A stretch of DNA of 64,000 nucleotides from Hymenobacter montanus (GTDB lineage: Bacteria > Bacteroidota > Bacteroidia > Cytophagales > Hymenobacteraceae), in NCBI RefSeq assembly GCF_014699115.1, contig NZ_JACXAD010000005.1, positions 186,001 to 250,000 of the forward strand. The letters are read 5' to 3'. The first letter of the stretch is position 1. Each line of letters starts with the position of its first letter. A model generated the notes under the pieces. The model saw only the letters and a program-made list of their open reading frames with translations. It had not been told where the DNA came from and did not search any database. Positions 51,160-60,653 of the stretch are shown here, piece after piece. The position numbers and the translations under genes were made by a program.

Positions 51160-51534
51160 CTAATACGCGCCCAGCATGGGCGCTCTTAAGAATGTCGTGT
51201 TCCTGCCTGTCTTATGTAGCTCATGATGCCTAGCAATCTGAGATAGTCGCCCCCCAAGCTCCCGCAGGAAGATGCATTGCGCATCACTCTGCACTTTCAC
51301 AAACTCCTCGAAGCAGCCCAGCAGCTCGCTCCGCATCAGCTTGGCGTTGGTCCCACAGGCCGCGTTCCCGAACCGCGTTTCGTCTATGCGCGAACGAGCC
51401 AGTGTCTTGAACCCCAACGTTGGGGTGTACCGCTCTTTGTACTGCCCAAATTTGGACTGGTGGTCAAGGTAGTTCTGCCCGGCCAGCGGTAACAGCAGCA
51501 ACAGGTCGCTTTGCGACATTGATAGAATTCTCAT
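51160..51534 (-). CDS. Hypothetical protein, 124 aa
   Basis: MRILSMSQSDLLLLLPLAGQ begins a helix-rich, soluble product; the start may be the second Met (51519). It contains NYLDHQSKFGQYKERYTPTLG and LLGCFEEFVKVQSDAQCIFLRELGGRL, which look like a real protein rather than chance, but I do not recognise a named family. Composition is close to the chromosome average. It could be a remnant of a longer gene. Confidence 0.45.
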   Translation of the reverse strand: MRILSMSQSDLLLLLPLAGQNYLDHQSKFGQYKERYTPTLGFKTLARSRIDETRFGNAACGTNAKLMRSELLGCFEEFVKVQSDAQCIFLRELGGRLSQIARHHELHKTGRNTTFLRAPMLGAY

Positions 51535-51792
51535 CCGTTCAGGGTAGACTGTAAAGCTTAGTTTCGGCCCGAATGTAAGAGGATATTTTTATCCCCATAT
51601 CTCCAATCAAGCACCTACCCTGACATCGAGAAAAAATGCAAAAACACTTGTTTATTAGCTAACTCTTTCGCTAGCTCTCAACTTTCGCCCCACCACCCGC
51701 GCACGAGAAAATGTACTCTCTACTCTCGTTCCTCCCAATCCAGTGCCTTTTCCCTACAGAGAGGGGTCACGCCCCGTTAGCGTCCCGTAGGG
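51535..51792. other. Intergenic region
   Basis: 258 bp between the 124-aa gene and the broken thioesterase gene. A hairpin-like CCC...GAGAGGGG segment near 51750-51770 is a weak match to the palindromic repeat family. No gene. Confidence 0.35.
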
Positions 51793-52322
51793 CTACGCCT
51801 CGCGCCGCTGCTTTTTCAGCTGCTGGCGTACCTCCTTTACCCGGTCGTCGAACCCGTCGGGATCGTAGCTCACGGTTTCCACGTCGAGCTGGTCGAGCAG
51901 GTCCATCATGGCGTTGGCGTGGTCGGTGCGGGTGCCGGCTGGCATGGTTACAAAGGCCATTTCCGACCACAGCAGCGCCAGCAGGCGGGTGCCGGTGGCG
52001 TCGCGCATCTGCATTTCCACCACCACGCTGGAATTATCGAAATGAATGAGCTGGCTGCATGAATGAGCTGGCTGCTGATGCGCACCTGCGCGCCCTGCCG
52101 CGCCGGCTTCAGGTAGCTGATGTGGTGCTTGGTGATAACCCAGGCGGCGTTTTGCTCGCGGGCCAGCTCACCCATGTTCAGGGCGTAGTGCTCGGTGGTG
52201 TGGTCTTCGCGGGCGTTGAGGAAGTAGTCGAGGTAGCGGGCATTGTTGAGGTGGCCCAGCATATCACAGTCCTGGAAGTGAACACGGTGGGTGGTTTCGG
52301 GCGTTTGGATGAGGTGGGACAT
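51793..52322 (-). pseudogene. Acyl-CoA thioesterase (hotdog fold), frame broken by a 17-bp tandem duplication
   Basis: The 5' part starts MSHLIQTPETTHRVHFQDCD (52322) and has HLNNARYLDYFLNAREDH, the 4HBT hotdog pattern. The 3' part in another frame reads VVVEMQMRDATGTRLLALLWSEMAFV...KKQRREA. At 52042-52075 the sequence ATGAATGAGCTGGCTGC occurs twice in tandem. Removing one copy joins the parts as ISSQLIHFDNSSVVVEMQMR, giving a normal protein of about 170 residues. The gene is therefore intact except for a recent duplication, or for an assembly error. Confidence 0.88.
52042..52075. repeat. 17-bp perfect tandem duplication causing a frameshift
   Basis: ATGAATGAGCTGGCTGC at 52042-52058 and again at 52059-52075. 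17 is not a multiple of three, so the reading frame of the thioesterase gene is lost. Confidence 0.97.
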
Positions 52323-52553
52323 CGACAACGTGGGGCGTACTGAGCCAACAGGTGAAGTGGGGGCAGCCTTCGCTGCGCCAGGCAGGGAAACGAAAATAAT
52401 CCCGCAAAAGAACAACGAACAGTTGGTTGTTACCGATGCGGCCAAGGCAGCATCCCACTGCTGGGCGCGCGGGCAGCGTTCTGGCTAACTACTCGGCACG
52501 CCTAACACTTTGCGGAAAAATTCCTACCTTTTAGCCCTTAATCTGCTCGCCTC

Positions 52554-54569
52554 ATGTTTACGCTTACGCCCGACCGTTCTACTCTGCTGCAGGCCCTGGC
52601 CGACACCTTTATTCCGGCCCTGCCCGACGGCAGCCCGGCCGGCTCCGCCGGCCTGAACCTGGAGAAATTGCAGGACCTCGTTCGCGAGCAACCCCTGGGC
52701 GCCCAGGCCGAGTTCGGCAAATTGCTCGACCTCCTGGAGAAGCCCCTGCTGGGCCTCACTTGGTTTGGGCCCCTGAAGCCCTTCCGCAAACTCGACCCCA
52801 CCCAGCGCGAGCAGCTGTTGCAAAGCTGGGCCGCGTCGAATGTGCCGCAGCTGCGCAAGGGGTTTCAGGCCCTGCGCAAGCTGTGCACGCTGCTGTACTA
52901 CGGCGGCAGCATGGCCGAGGTGCCCGCCGCCTGGGGCCGCCTGGGCTACCCTGGGCCCGACGAGCGGCCGGTGGATACGCCCCGGCCCATTCAACCCCTG
53001 CGCCCTACCCAGGACACGGTGTACGACTGTGAGGTGCTCGTTATTGGCAGCGGGGCCGGGGGCGGCGTGGTGGCCGGCGAGCTGGCCCAGGCGGGGTACG
53101 ACGTGCTGGTCGTCGAGAAAGGGCCCTATTGCCACGGCTGCGACTTCACCCAGCGCGAAGTAGAGATGCTCGGCAAGCTCTACGACGCCAAAGGCGCCCT
53201 GGCAACCCAGGACGGAAGTATCGGCATCCTGGCCGGCTCCTGCCTGGGCGGCGGTACCACCGTGAACTGGGCGGGGGCTTTCCGCACGCCGGATTACGTG
53301 CTTCAGGAGTGGGCCCGCGAGCACGAGGTGCCCCACTTTACGACCCTGGAATTTAAGGAGAGCCTCAACGCCGTGGCCCGCACCATCGGCGTTAACACCA
53401 ACTACGTCCGCCACAACGGCCAAAACCAGGCCCTCTGGGACGGCTCGACCAGGCTGGGCCAGGAAGTGAAGCTGATTCCGCGCAATGAAAAAGGGCTCAC
53501 CGATTCGGAGGCCCACTTTCGCGCCCTCGGCTACACCACCCTGGGCGACGCCCACGGCCTCAAGCAAGGCACGCTGAACACCTACCTGCTCACGGCCTTC
53601 GAGCACGGCGCCCGCATCCTGGCCGACACCAAGGTCGACCGGGTGACCATTGCCCAGGGCCGGGCAACCGGGGCCGAAGCAGTGCACACCACTGCCGATG
53701 GCCGCCCGGTGCGCATCACGGTGCGGGCCCGCCGGGTGGTAGTGGCCGGCGGGGCTATTCAGACGCCCGCCCTGCTGCTGCGCTCGGGCCTGAAGCACCC
53801 GCACCTGGGCCAGCACCTGCACCTGCACCCGACCGTGGTGGTGGGGGCCCGCTACCCCCACGCCATGAACTCCTGGCACGGGCCGAGCATGAGCGTGGTC
53901 AACGACACCTACACCATGCTGCACGGCACCAACTTTGGCGCCAAGCTGGAAACGCCGCCCACTCACCCGGGCTTGCTGAGCATGGTGCTGCCCTGGCTCT
54001 CGGGCCAGCAGCACCACGAGCTGCTGCGCGACGCTGGCCGCCTCGGCTCGTTTATCGTGCTCACCCGCGACCGCGACGGGGGCCGCGTGAGCCTCGACAA
54101 GCACGGCACCGCGCTGATTGACTACACCCTGTCGGACTTCGACCGGGCCAACATGCTGGAAGGAGTGCGGGCCGCCGCGCAAATTCACGTAGCCGCCGGG
54201 GCCGAAACTGTGTACCTGCCCCATAATACGCTGCCCACCCTGCACGCCCACGCCGGAGTGTTGCGCAACCCGGACGTGCTCGACAAGCTGCCGTACTTAA
54301 GCTGGAAGCCCAACCAGTTTGGCCTGTACAGCGCCCACCAGATGAGCACCTGCCGCATGGGCGGGGTGGCGGCCACCCACCCCCTGAAACCTAACGGCGA
54401 AACGGTGGAGGTGCAAAACCTTTTCGTGGCCGATGCCTCGGCCTTTCCGGCGTGCAGCGGGGTCAACCCCATGCTCACCATCATGGCCCTGGCCCACTTC
54501 ACGGCCCAGGGCCTGAAGGCCGGGGAGGCGCGCGCCAGCCGTCCACAAGTGGCCGCCACAATGGGCTAG
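52554..54569 (+). CDS. GMC-family long-chain alcohol oxidase-like flavoprotein
   Basis: The 671-residue protein has an N-terminal region of about 155 residues (FTLTPDRSTLLQALADTFIPALP...), as in long-chain fatty alcohol oxidases. It then has the FAD motif VLVIGSGAGGGVVAGELA (about 163-180), VVEKGPYC, GSCLGGGTTVNWAGAFRTP, and the C-terminal GMC signature with active-site His in YSAHQMSTCRMGG plus LFVADASAFPACSGVNPMLTIMALA. It would oxidise a long-chain or other alcohol using FAD. No signal peptide is seen, so it is probably cytoplasmic. It is divergent from the broken thioesterase gene. Confidence 0.92.
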   Translation: MFTLTPDRSTLLQALADTFIPALPDGSPAGSAGLNLEKLQDLVREQPLGAQAEFGKLLDLLEKPLLGLTWFGPLKPFRKLDPTQREQLLQSWAASNVPQLRKGFQALRKLCTLLYYGGSMAEVPAAWGRLGYPGPDERPVDTPRPIQPLRPTQDTVYDCEVLVIGSGAGGGVVAGELAQAGYDVLVVEKGPYCHGCDFTQREVEMLGKLYDAKGALATQDGSIGILAGSCLGGGTTVNWAGAFRTPDYVLQEWAREHEVPHFTTLEFKESLNAVARTIGVNTNYVRHNGQNQALWDGSTRLGQEVKLIPRNEKGLTDSEAHFRALGYTTLGDAHGLKQGTLNTYLLTAFEHGARILADTKVDRVTIAQGRATGAEAVHTTADGRPVRITVRARRVVVAGGAIQTPALLLRSGLKHPHLGQHLHLHPTVVVGARYPHAMNSWHGPSMSVVNDTYTMLHGTNFGAKLETPPTHPGLLSMVLPWLSGQQHHELLRDAGRLGSFIVLTRDRDGGRVSLDKHGTALIDYTLSDFDRANMLEGVRAAAQIHVAAGAETVYLPHNTLPTLHAHAGVLRNPDVLDKLPYLSWKPNQFGLYSAHQMSTCRMGGVAATHPLKPNGETVEVQNLFVADASAFPACSGVNPMLTIMALAHFTAQGLKAGEARASRPQVAATMG

Positions 54570-54660
54570 GCGTATGGTCGTGAAGTGAGCTTCGGTAGCA
54601 AAAGAACCTCCCCTAACTCCTGGGACTATACAGTTGCTAACTACTCAGTACTTAAACGTA

Positions 54661-54692
54661 GAAAGGGCTGCCTCACCTGAGACAGCCCTTTC
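54661..54692. terminator. Terminator between convergent genes
   Basis: GAAAGGGCTG-CCTCACCTGAGA-CAGCCCTTTC; it serves both the oxidase gene (plus) and the metalloprotease gene (minus). Confidence 0.8.
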
Positions 54693-54715
54693 GCTTTCGG
54701 CTGATAACTAACCGT

Positions 54716-57214
54716 TTACTTCTGGACCAGCACTTTGCGCGAAACCAGTTCGTCTGCCGTACCCAGGCTGATGTGGTACATGCCCGAGGCCAGACCACTC
54801 AGATCAACGGGAACCGACACCGTGCGCTGGTTGCCCGCGACGGCCTGCCGCAGCACTTCCTGGCCGACGCTGTTGCGCACGACCAGCTGCAAGCCGGCCA
54901 CCGGACGCTCGAACTGAGCCTGCACCCGGAAATAACCCGTCGTGGGGTTGGGATAGGCCTGCAGGCCGTCGTTTGCTTTCAACTCAGCCAGCGCCGTACC
55001 GGAAACGACCACGTCCTGAATGGCCAGGTTGTCGATGGCCCAGCCCCAGCCGTGGCTGAGCTGGTCGGAAAACAAGCGGAAGCGCAGGCGGACCACGTCA
55101 CCCGCCGCGAATTGGTCGCGCAGGTTTAGGGTGCGGGGCTTGAACAGGGCTGGCGTACCAACACCCGTGGAATTGAGGCCACTCGTACCACTGTCCCAGG
55201 CCGCCCGCCAGTCGGCTTGGGCGTTACAGTCGTAGCCCGGGGCCAGCGGCGTCCAGGTAACGCCGTTGTCTTTGCTGCCTTCCACCACCACGTAGTCGTA
55301 GAAGTTGGCGCCCCCAAACACGCTGCCGGGGTCACCCGGCTCGACCAGCACGATTTCGTCAAACTTCACGACGGCCTCCGTGGGATTGGCTTTCACGATG
55401 ATGGGCACCAGCATTTGGTAGATGATGTTACTCTGAAAATTGGCATCAGCACCGTCCGCGTACGGGTGGTCGGAATGAATGGCGGGGGTGGTAAACCCGG
55501 CTGGCTGGGTAATGGAGAAACCATCCCCTACAAAATCAAGCGGGGTGCTGCTATTCAGGGCGTTGACATACGTAGTCACCGGCGCTTTGAAAGAGACTAT
55601 CTGTACGGAGTAGAGGCCGCTGGCTGGGGTAACAGTCTGGTTAACGGCCACGGCCACGTCGCGTACCACCACCCGGTAGCTTACCACGTCACCCGTGTTG
55701 ATAGGACCAGCGGCGGTAGTCAGTTGCCCGACGAAGGTCGTGTCGTTCTGCCGGTTCAGCAGGATGTTGGGCCGCGCAGTGCCGTTCACGTTATATTCCA
55801 GGGTTACGGTACCCACGTTCTGATTGTCCTTGGCATATACCGTAAGCTGATAAGGCAACTGGCTGGCAAACAGGAAAGAGGGAGCCCGGTGAGTAACGGC
55901 CGGCGCCTGGGTGTCGGGGCCGACCCGGAAGCGGTAGCGCGATGGCGTGCTGGACGTGGCGTAAAGGCCGGGCGCGGTGTACGTGCGGTTCGTCTCCACG
56001 TCTTCCGCCTGCAGATAATAGCTCACGTTGCTGTTCAGCCCCGGGTTCGGAATCGTGCCCGTGTACTGATTCGGCGTGGCCGTGGCCGTCATCACCACCG
56101 TCGTTTCCGCCCCCCCGTTGATGGCGTACACCAGCTTCACCGAGTTGGGCTTGACCGTCCCATCGCTTTCCACCAAGGTATTGATCACGAAATTCTGCGC
56201 CACCTCCGTGTCGCGCAGCGGCGTGTGCCGGATGGCCGTGTTGAACCACCCGAGCTCGTTGAAGATCGCCCGGGTGATCGGACCCGGGTCATGGATGGCC
56301 TCGGCTGAGCCGATTTGCGGCGTCATTAGTGAATTGACGTTACCGGCCAGGTAGGTGCTTTCGTCCAGGTGCGAGATGCTCGAGCCGCCCGAAAACGTGG
56401 TGGGGGCATATAGCTTCGGCCGCACCCCACTGTTGACGGCCTTGGCCAGCGGGCTGTTAAAATACAGGTTGTTGCTGCGAAACTGCGCGCCCAACGCGGC
56501 CGAAGGATTGGCGAAGAGCGTGGCGTTGGTCAGCTGCTGGCCCGCCAGATTTTCGATGTACGTCGCGAAGTTGACCGGTGGCGTGCCATAGGTGCCCTGG
56601 TTCGCCGTCGCGTCGTAGCTGGTACCGGCCTGAAAGCCCAGCCCGTGCCCGAGCTCGTGCAGCACCACCGTCACCAGGTCGTACTGGCCAGAAGGGGGGT
56701 TGGCGTCGAGGCCGTAGTACCAGTTAAAGGTGCTGCTGAAGTTGGCGTTGATGTCGGCGTCGGTGGGCGCGTTCAGGTCGCGGCCCGCGATTTTCTCGGC
56801 CAGCGCCACTGGGTACCGTACGTCCCGGCGCGAAGCCCCATCGAGGCGCGTGTAGTAGCCGGTGGTTCCGGCCGATCCGAGGACGCCCGCCGCCAGGGGC
56901 GTCCAGTTGGCATTGACATGAATGGTCACCGGCGAGGAAAGGATCGATTGCCAGATATCAACCGCCCGCTGGAACGCGGCCTGGGCCTGGGGGGTGAACC
57001 CGGTGTAGGTGACCTGGATGGTGGCCGCCGTCGCCCGGCGCCCCGTGCGTTGCTGTTCTAGATAGGCCGCCGGGGGCGCCACCCGCGTATGCATGTTTTC
57101 GGGGCGGGCCGGGCACACGACCACCGGCACCCGGCCCGGTACGGCCACAAAAGTCTGGCCGACGACCGGCTGAATAGCTACACTAAGCAGCGAAAACAGG
57201 AGTATGTTTTTCAT
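54716..57214 (-). CDS. Secreted zinc metalloprotease-like protein with T9SS type A sorting domain
   Basis: The 832-residue protein has signal peptide MKNILLFSLLSVAIQPVVGQ. A zinc-dependent domain has VVLHELGHGLGFQAG (His186, Glu187, His190). SGGSSISHLDESTYLAGNVNSLMTPQIG follows, probably the region around the Met-turn. From about residue 335 come Ig-like strands and a jelly-roll-like segment (VVEGSKDNGVTWTPL, GWGWAIDNLAIQD). It ends with ANDGLQAYPNPTTGYFRVQAQF...YHISLGTADELVSRKVLVQK, the sorting domain. It is probably an exported protease. The third zinc ligand is not certain from sight. Confidence 0.9.
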   Translation of the reverse strand: MKNILLFSLLSVAIQPVVGQTFVAVPGRVPVVVCPARPENMHTRVAPPAAYLEQQRTGRRATAATIQVTYTGFTPQAQAAFQRAVDIWQSILSSPVTIHVNANWTPLAAGVLGSAGTTGYYTRLDGASRRDVRYPVALAEKIAGRDLNAPTDADINANFSSTFNWYYGLDANPPSGQYDLVTVVLHELGHGLGFQAGTSYDATANQGTYGTPPVNFATYIENLAGQQLTNATLFANPSAALGAQFRSNNLYFNSPLAKAVNSGVRPKLYAPTTFSGGSSISHLDESTYLAGNVNSLMTPQIGSAEAIHDPGPITRAIFNELGWFNTAIRHTPLRDTEVAQNFVINTLVESDGTVKPNSVKLVYAINGGAETTVVMTATATPNQYTGTIPNPGLNSNVSYYLQAEDVETNRTYTAPGLYATSSTPSRYRFRVGPDTQAPAVTHRAPSFLFASQLPYQLTVYAKDNQNVGTVTLEYNVNGTARPNILLNRQNDTTFVGQLTTAAGPINTGDVVSYRVVVRDVAVAVNQTVTPASGLYSVQIVSFKAPVTTYVNALNSSTPLDFVGDGFSITQPAGFTTPAIHSDHPYADGADANFQSNIIYQMLVPIIVKANPTEAVVKFDEIVLVEPGDPGSVFGGANFYDYVVVEGSKDNGVTWTPLAPGYDCNAQADWRAAWDSGTSGLNSTGVGTPALFKPRTLNLRDQFAAGDVVRLRFRLFSDQLSHGWGWAIDNLAIQDVVVSGTALAELKANDGLQAYPNPTTGYFRVQAQFERPVAGLQLVVRNSVGQEVLRQAVAGNQRTVSVPVDLSGLASGMYHISLGTADELVSRKVLVQK

Positions 57215-57895
57215 TCAAAAAAGAAAAGAATTAAGGATGGGAAGCGTAAAGATAACATTCTGACGGGCGCTTAGCAAGCCATAAAACCAATTGCTGGCTT
57301 TCAGCATGCTCACCACGATGGCCGCGGCCCCGTTCCACGCCTCCCGACGTTGTAATTAGGCCCCGCTCATGGTAATCGGGGCATTCGGCATGGACAACGA
57401 AATGCAAAGTGCGGGCCCGGTGGGCCGCCGCAATAGCGACTACGCAATCTGGTAGCAGGCACGGCCATAACGTGAGCATCGCGGCTGCGGTAGTGCGCTG
57501 GAATTTTATGAGCAAGTGGGCTGGCTGAAGATACGCAGGCTAGATGATTTAAAGTTATCGCGAAGTGAAAACGGAAACTGGCTGCGCTTCCGCGACAAAA
57601 TCAACCGGATGCCTTTTTATTGCCTTCTGCCAACTAACCACAGCCCCTGGTACAGTCCAAAACGGTAGATGACAAACCTCTGGGTAGTACTCCGCTTTCA
57701 ACCAAATCCGCAGGACAATATTCTTAAATACCAGATAACTGAATTCTTGTCCAAAAAACAAGCTGGTGTATATACATTCTCACTTACTCAGACTGCCTTT
57801 CACGCCTTTCGGGCGACTAGCTACGCTAGTGCTATACCGGCTCCACCGCCAAGGGGTGAATCTGCGTATGAGGGTTATTCGCCTTCTAAGCTCTT
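57215..57895. other. Gap between the metalloprotease and lipoprotein genes
   Basis: 681 bp. It contains the protease promoter candidate. On the plus strand near 57492-57540 a short frame reads ALEFYEQVGWLKIRRLDDLK, faintly like the C-terminus of a GNAT acetyltransferase, but no complete gene is present. Otherwise nothing seen. Confidence 0.4.
57247..57277 (-). promoter_or_regulatory. Promoter candidate for the metalloprotease gene
   Basis: On the minus strand TTG (57275-57277), 20 nt, then TATCTTTA (57247-57254), one base from TAnnTTTG, about 35 bp upstream of the ATG. Confidence 0.45.
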
Positions 57896-58312
57896 ATGTC
57901 AACCTTTCTGCTCCGCTTCACCCTCCTGCCCCTGCTGGCGTTCCTGCTGCTAACGAACTGCACCCGCCGTGCACGCCCCTCCACCGCGCCCGTGGCCGCA
58001 ACCGCTCGGCCCCCTGAGTCGCCCACACCAGCCAGTGCCGCCCGTGACCTGGCCGACGTGATGGCCACCGACCTCCAACTCACTCCCGAGCAAACCAGCC
58101 AGGTTAGGACCATTCTCAATAGAACTGTGCAAGAGGCCAACGCGGCGAAGGCGAAATACCCGCCCCAATCTTCTGGTCTGCTGACCGAGCTCAAGCGCAT
58201 TAACGCCGACTCCCAAAAGGGCCTGCTGGCCGTGTTGGGCCCCGTCAAATTCAAGCAGTTGCGAGCCAACCAACGCAAAATGGCCGAGGAGATGCAGCAG
58301 CGGCAGAAGTAA
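57896..58312 (+). CDS. Small lipoprotein with helical Spy/CpxP-like region
   Basis: The 138-residue protein MSTFLLRFTLLPLLAFLLLT has a lipobox Cys in LLLTNCTRR (about residue 22), a Pro/Ala-rich linker, and a helical part DLADVMATDLQLTPEQTSQVRTILNRTVQEANAAKAKY ending KQLRANQRKMAEEMQQRQK. The pattern 'LTPEQ...V..I' is shared with small periplasmic Spy/CpxP-like and DUF4890-type proteins, but the match is loose. It is a single gene. Confidence 0.75.
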   Translation: MSTFLLRFTLLPLLAFLLLTNCTRRARPSTAPVAATARPPESPTPASAARDLADVMATDLQLTPEQTSQVRTILNRTVQEANAAKAKYPPQSSGLLTELKRINADSQKGLLAVLGPVKFKQLRANQRKMAEEMQQRQK

Positions 58313-58923
58313 GGCGTAAGGCGGCTAGGTAGGCCCCGGAGCTTGACGCCGGCTCTCGTTCGAAGAGCAAGCCCTCACCTGATAATATTTGGAGTCAGGG
58401 CCGATACCAGGCTTAGGGAGAGGTAGCCAGCTTATCGTAACTGCTATCCTTCCTCCGTTCCCGCTTCGACAGCGTAATGAGGTGATTTCTCACTGACTTT
58501 GTCTCATTATAATATATCGGTGGATTAGTTACCAGCGGCTGGCGGGGCTGCACTCAGAAGCCGCGTAGTGGTGATAGAAGCTCTGGCGGCCCTGTCACCG
58601 CTCCGCGGCTTTCATCCCATCATCCCGGGTTCTACCAACCTGTCGCCGCTCCGCGGCTAGGCCGTGCTCTGGACTTGACTTCGCAGCCAACCAAGGCGGT
58701 TCTTAAGTTAACCATCGGTTCCCCGGCCCCGGCATCTACCCTAGCGAGAAAAGTACCCTAGCGAGCTTCTTTGCGCCTGGTCTGATATGGTCTTCGGCGA
58801 TGGGCAAGATGCCTCTGCATTACACGCGCTAGGCCGTAATTGGGAACGAGCGTGATTTTGGAGTCGGCCAACAGCAACGACCGAATAAACAGAACCGCCA
58901 AGTCGTACCAAGTTGCTCCACTT
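58313..58923. other. Non-coding gap with short direct repeats
   Basis: 611 bp without a recognisable gene. TGTC(A/G)CCGCTCCGCGGCT occurs twice, near 58595-58611 and 58640-58656, as a short imperfect direct repeat with an internal CCGCGG palindrome; no other structure seen. Confidence 0.45.
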
Positions 58924-60387
58924 TTAGAGGTATTTCATCAGTAATTCAATTAGCTTCCGCACCTTGGGCGTGTAGGGCGGATACATGGCCTTGATGCCGG
59001 TGAAGCCCACGCGCTGCCGCATCACACCTTTCTCGTTGCTGAAAGCCAGGAAGCCGGCATGGCCGTGGGCCTTGCCCAGGCCGCTGTTGCCCACGCCGCC
59101 GGCGGGCAGCTCGGGGTGGGCGAAGTGGAGTACCGTTTCGTTAATCCCCGCGCCACCGGCCGACACATTCTTCAGCAGGTAGCGCCGGGTTTCGGCGCTG
59201 GTCGTGAACACGTATTGCGCCAGCGGCTTGAGCCGGGCGTTGATGTATTCGGCGGTTTCGTCCAAGGTTTTAAAGGTGAGCACGGGCAGTAGCGGGCCAA
59301 AGATTTCCTCTTCCAGCACGCGGGCCCCGGCCGGCACGTTGGTCAGGATAGTGGGCTCGATGTAGTTCTGGGAGGCATCGACGGCGCCGCCCGCGGCCAC
59401 GGTAGCGCCCCGCGCCTGGGCGTCTTCGAGCAGACCCGCGAGCCGGGCAAAGTGGTGCTGATTTACTATCCGGGCCAAGGACTCTGATTGCTGGATGCCG
59501 GCTCCGGTAGGGTTATAAGCCCGCTGTACGGCCGCGGCCAGCTCGGCCATGAAAGCAGGCTGCACGCTCTCCTGAACCAGCAGGTAATCGGGGGCCACGC
59601 AGGTTTGGCCGTTATTGAGGAATTTACCCCAGACGATTTTCTCGGCCGCGTCGCGCAGGTTAGCCGTGTGGTCGACCACGGCGGGGTTTTTGCCTCCTAA
59701 TTCGAGGGTGAGGCCGCTGAGGTGCTCGGCCGCGGCGCGCATTACAATCTTACCTACCTCGGGGCTACCCGTGAAGAAAATGTGGTTCCACGGCAGCTTC
59801 AGCAACTCGGTGGCCACTTCCTTACCACCTTCGAGCAGCAGCACCTCATTGGGCTGAAATAATTCCTCGCACAGCCGGCGTAGCAGAGCCGAAGTGGCGG
59901 GGGTTTGCTCGGCTGGCTTGATAACCACCGCGTTGCCGGCCGCAATGGCCGAGACCAGCGGTCCCACGGCCAAATAAAAGGGGTAGTTCCAGGGCGCGAT
60001 GATCAGGACCACGCCTTTGGGCTCGACCTGCACCCACGAACGCGTGCCCAGCAGGGCCATTGGCGCCCCCACCCGGCGCGGAGCCATCCACTTTTTCAGG
60101 TGCTTGATGGTGTGTCGCAGCTCGACCAGCGAGGTCCAGATTTCGGTTAGGTCGGTTTCGGCGGCGGGCTTGCGGAAGTCGGCGTAAAGCGCTTGCTGAA
60201 TCTCGGTACGGTGCGCCTGCAGCCAGCCAACGAGCTTTTGCAGGCGGGCGCGGCGGGCGGCCACTCCCTCTGCCCGCAGGGCCGGCTCGTTCTGCCGCAA
60301 AGCCTCAAACTGGAGTTGAAATTGGTTAGTACCCGGCGGGGGATAAACCAAGCCCGAGGCGCTGGGGACGGAAACGGCTGGTAGCAT
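58924..60387 (-). CDS. Aldehyde dehydrogenase family protein
   Basis: Start chosen at the ATG at 60387 (MLPAVSVPSASGLVYPPPG); the frame stays open 61 codons further, but that part looks non-coding. The roughly 487-residue protein has IIAPWNYPFYLAVGPLVSAIAAGNAVVIKPAEQTPAT, FFTGSPEVGKIVMRAAAEH, LELGGKNPAVVDHTANL (Glu) and catalytic Cys in FLNNGQTCVAPDYLLV, then EEEIFGPLLPVLTF and GGVGNSGLGKAHG. It is closest to class 3 / fatty aldehyde dehydrogenases. It oxidises an aldehyde to the acid with NAD(P). Together with the alcohol oxidase nearby it might act on long-chain alcohols (inference). Confidence 0.93.
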   Translation of the reverse strand: MLPAVSVPSASGLVYPPPGTNQFQLQFEALRQNEPALRAEGVAARRARLQKLVGWLQAHRTEIQQALYADFRKPAAETDLTEIWTSLVELRHTIKHLKKWMAPRRVGAPMALLGTRSWVQVEPKGVVLIIAPWNYPFYLAVGPLVSAIAAGNAVVIKPAEQTPATSALLRRLCEELFQPNEVLLLEGGKEVATELLKLPWNHIFFTGSPEVGKIVMRAAAEHLSGLTLELGGKNPAVVDHTANLRDAAEKIVWGKFLNNGQTCVAPDYLLVQESVQPAFMAELAAAVQRAYNPTGAGIQQSESLARIVNQHHFARLAGLLEDAQARGATVAAGGAVDASQNYIEPTILTNVPAGARVLEEEIFGPLLPVLTFKTLDETAEYINARLKPLAQYVFTTSAETRRYLLKNVSAGGAGINETVLHFAHPELPAGGVGNSGLGKAHGHAGFLAFSNEKGVMRQRVGFTGIKAMYPPYTPKVRKLIELLMKYL

Positions 60388-60653
60388 AGCAGGACGCGTA
60401 AGCGAGCCGACCACCACGGCCCGGCTTCGCTGAAAGGTACGGTACTCGGGCAATATTCCCAGTGGCTGGCCGTCGGTGCGGGCAGCCCGGCGCCCGGCTC
60501 CTTGCCTTAACTCAACGTTAGCCCGACGTGGCCCCGGTGTTACCTTTGAGGGTTTTTCAGCAATTTCCAAGGTCTTCCTTACCCATCCTTGGGGCCCCGT
60601 TCCTCAGGCTCCTGGCCCCGGGCGGAAGAGCGGTTTTGAGTTCGTATTTTTTT

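Noticed and set aside
51949..52076. Programmed frameshift in the thioesterase gene
   Set aside because: The shift is explained fully by a 17-bp tandem duplication, with no slippery heptamer or stimulatory structure.
52524..54251. Long open frame of 575 codons on the minus strand
   Set aside because: It is antisense to the GMC oxidase gene, which has clear motifs. The frame is open only because of GC-rich codon bias and its translation has no family pattern.
57231..57515. 94-codon minus-strand frame next to the metalloprotease gene
   Set aside because: It overlaps the promoter candidate of the protease gene and has no coding character.
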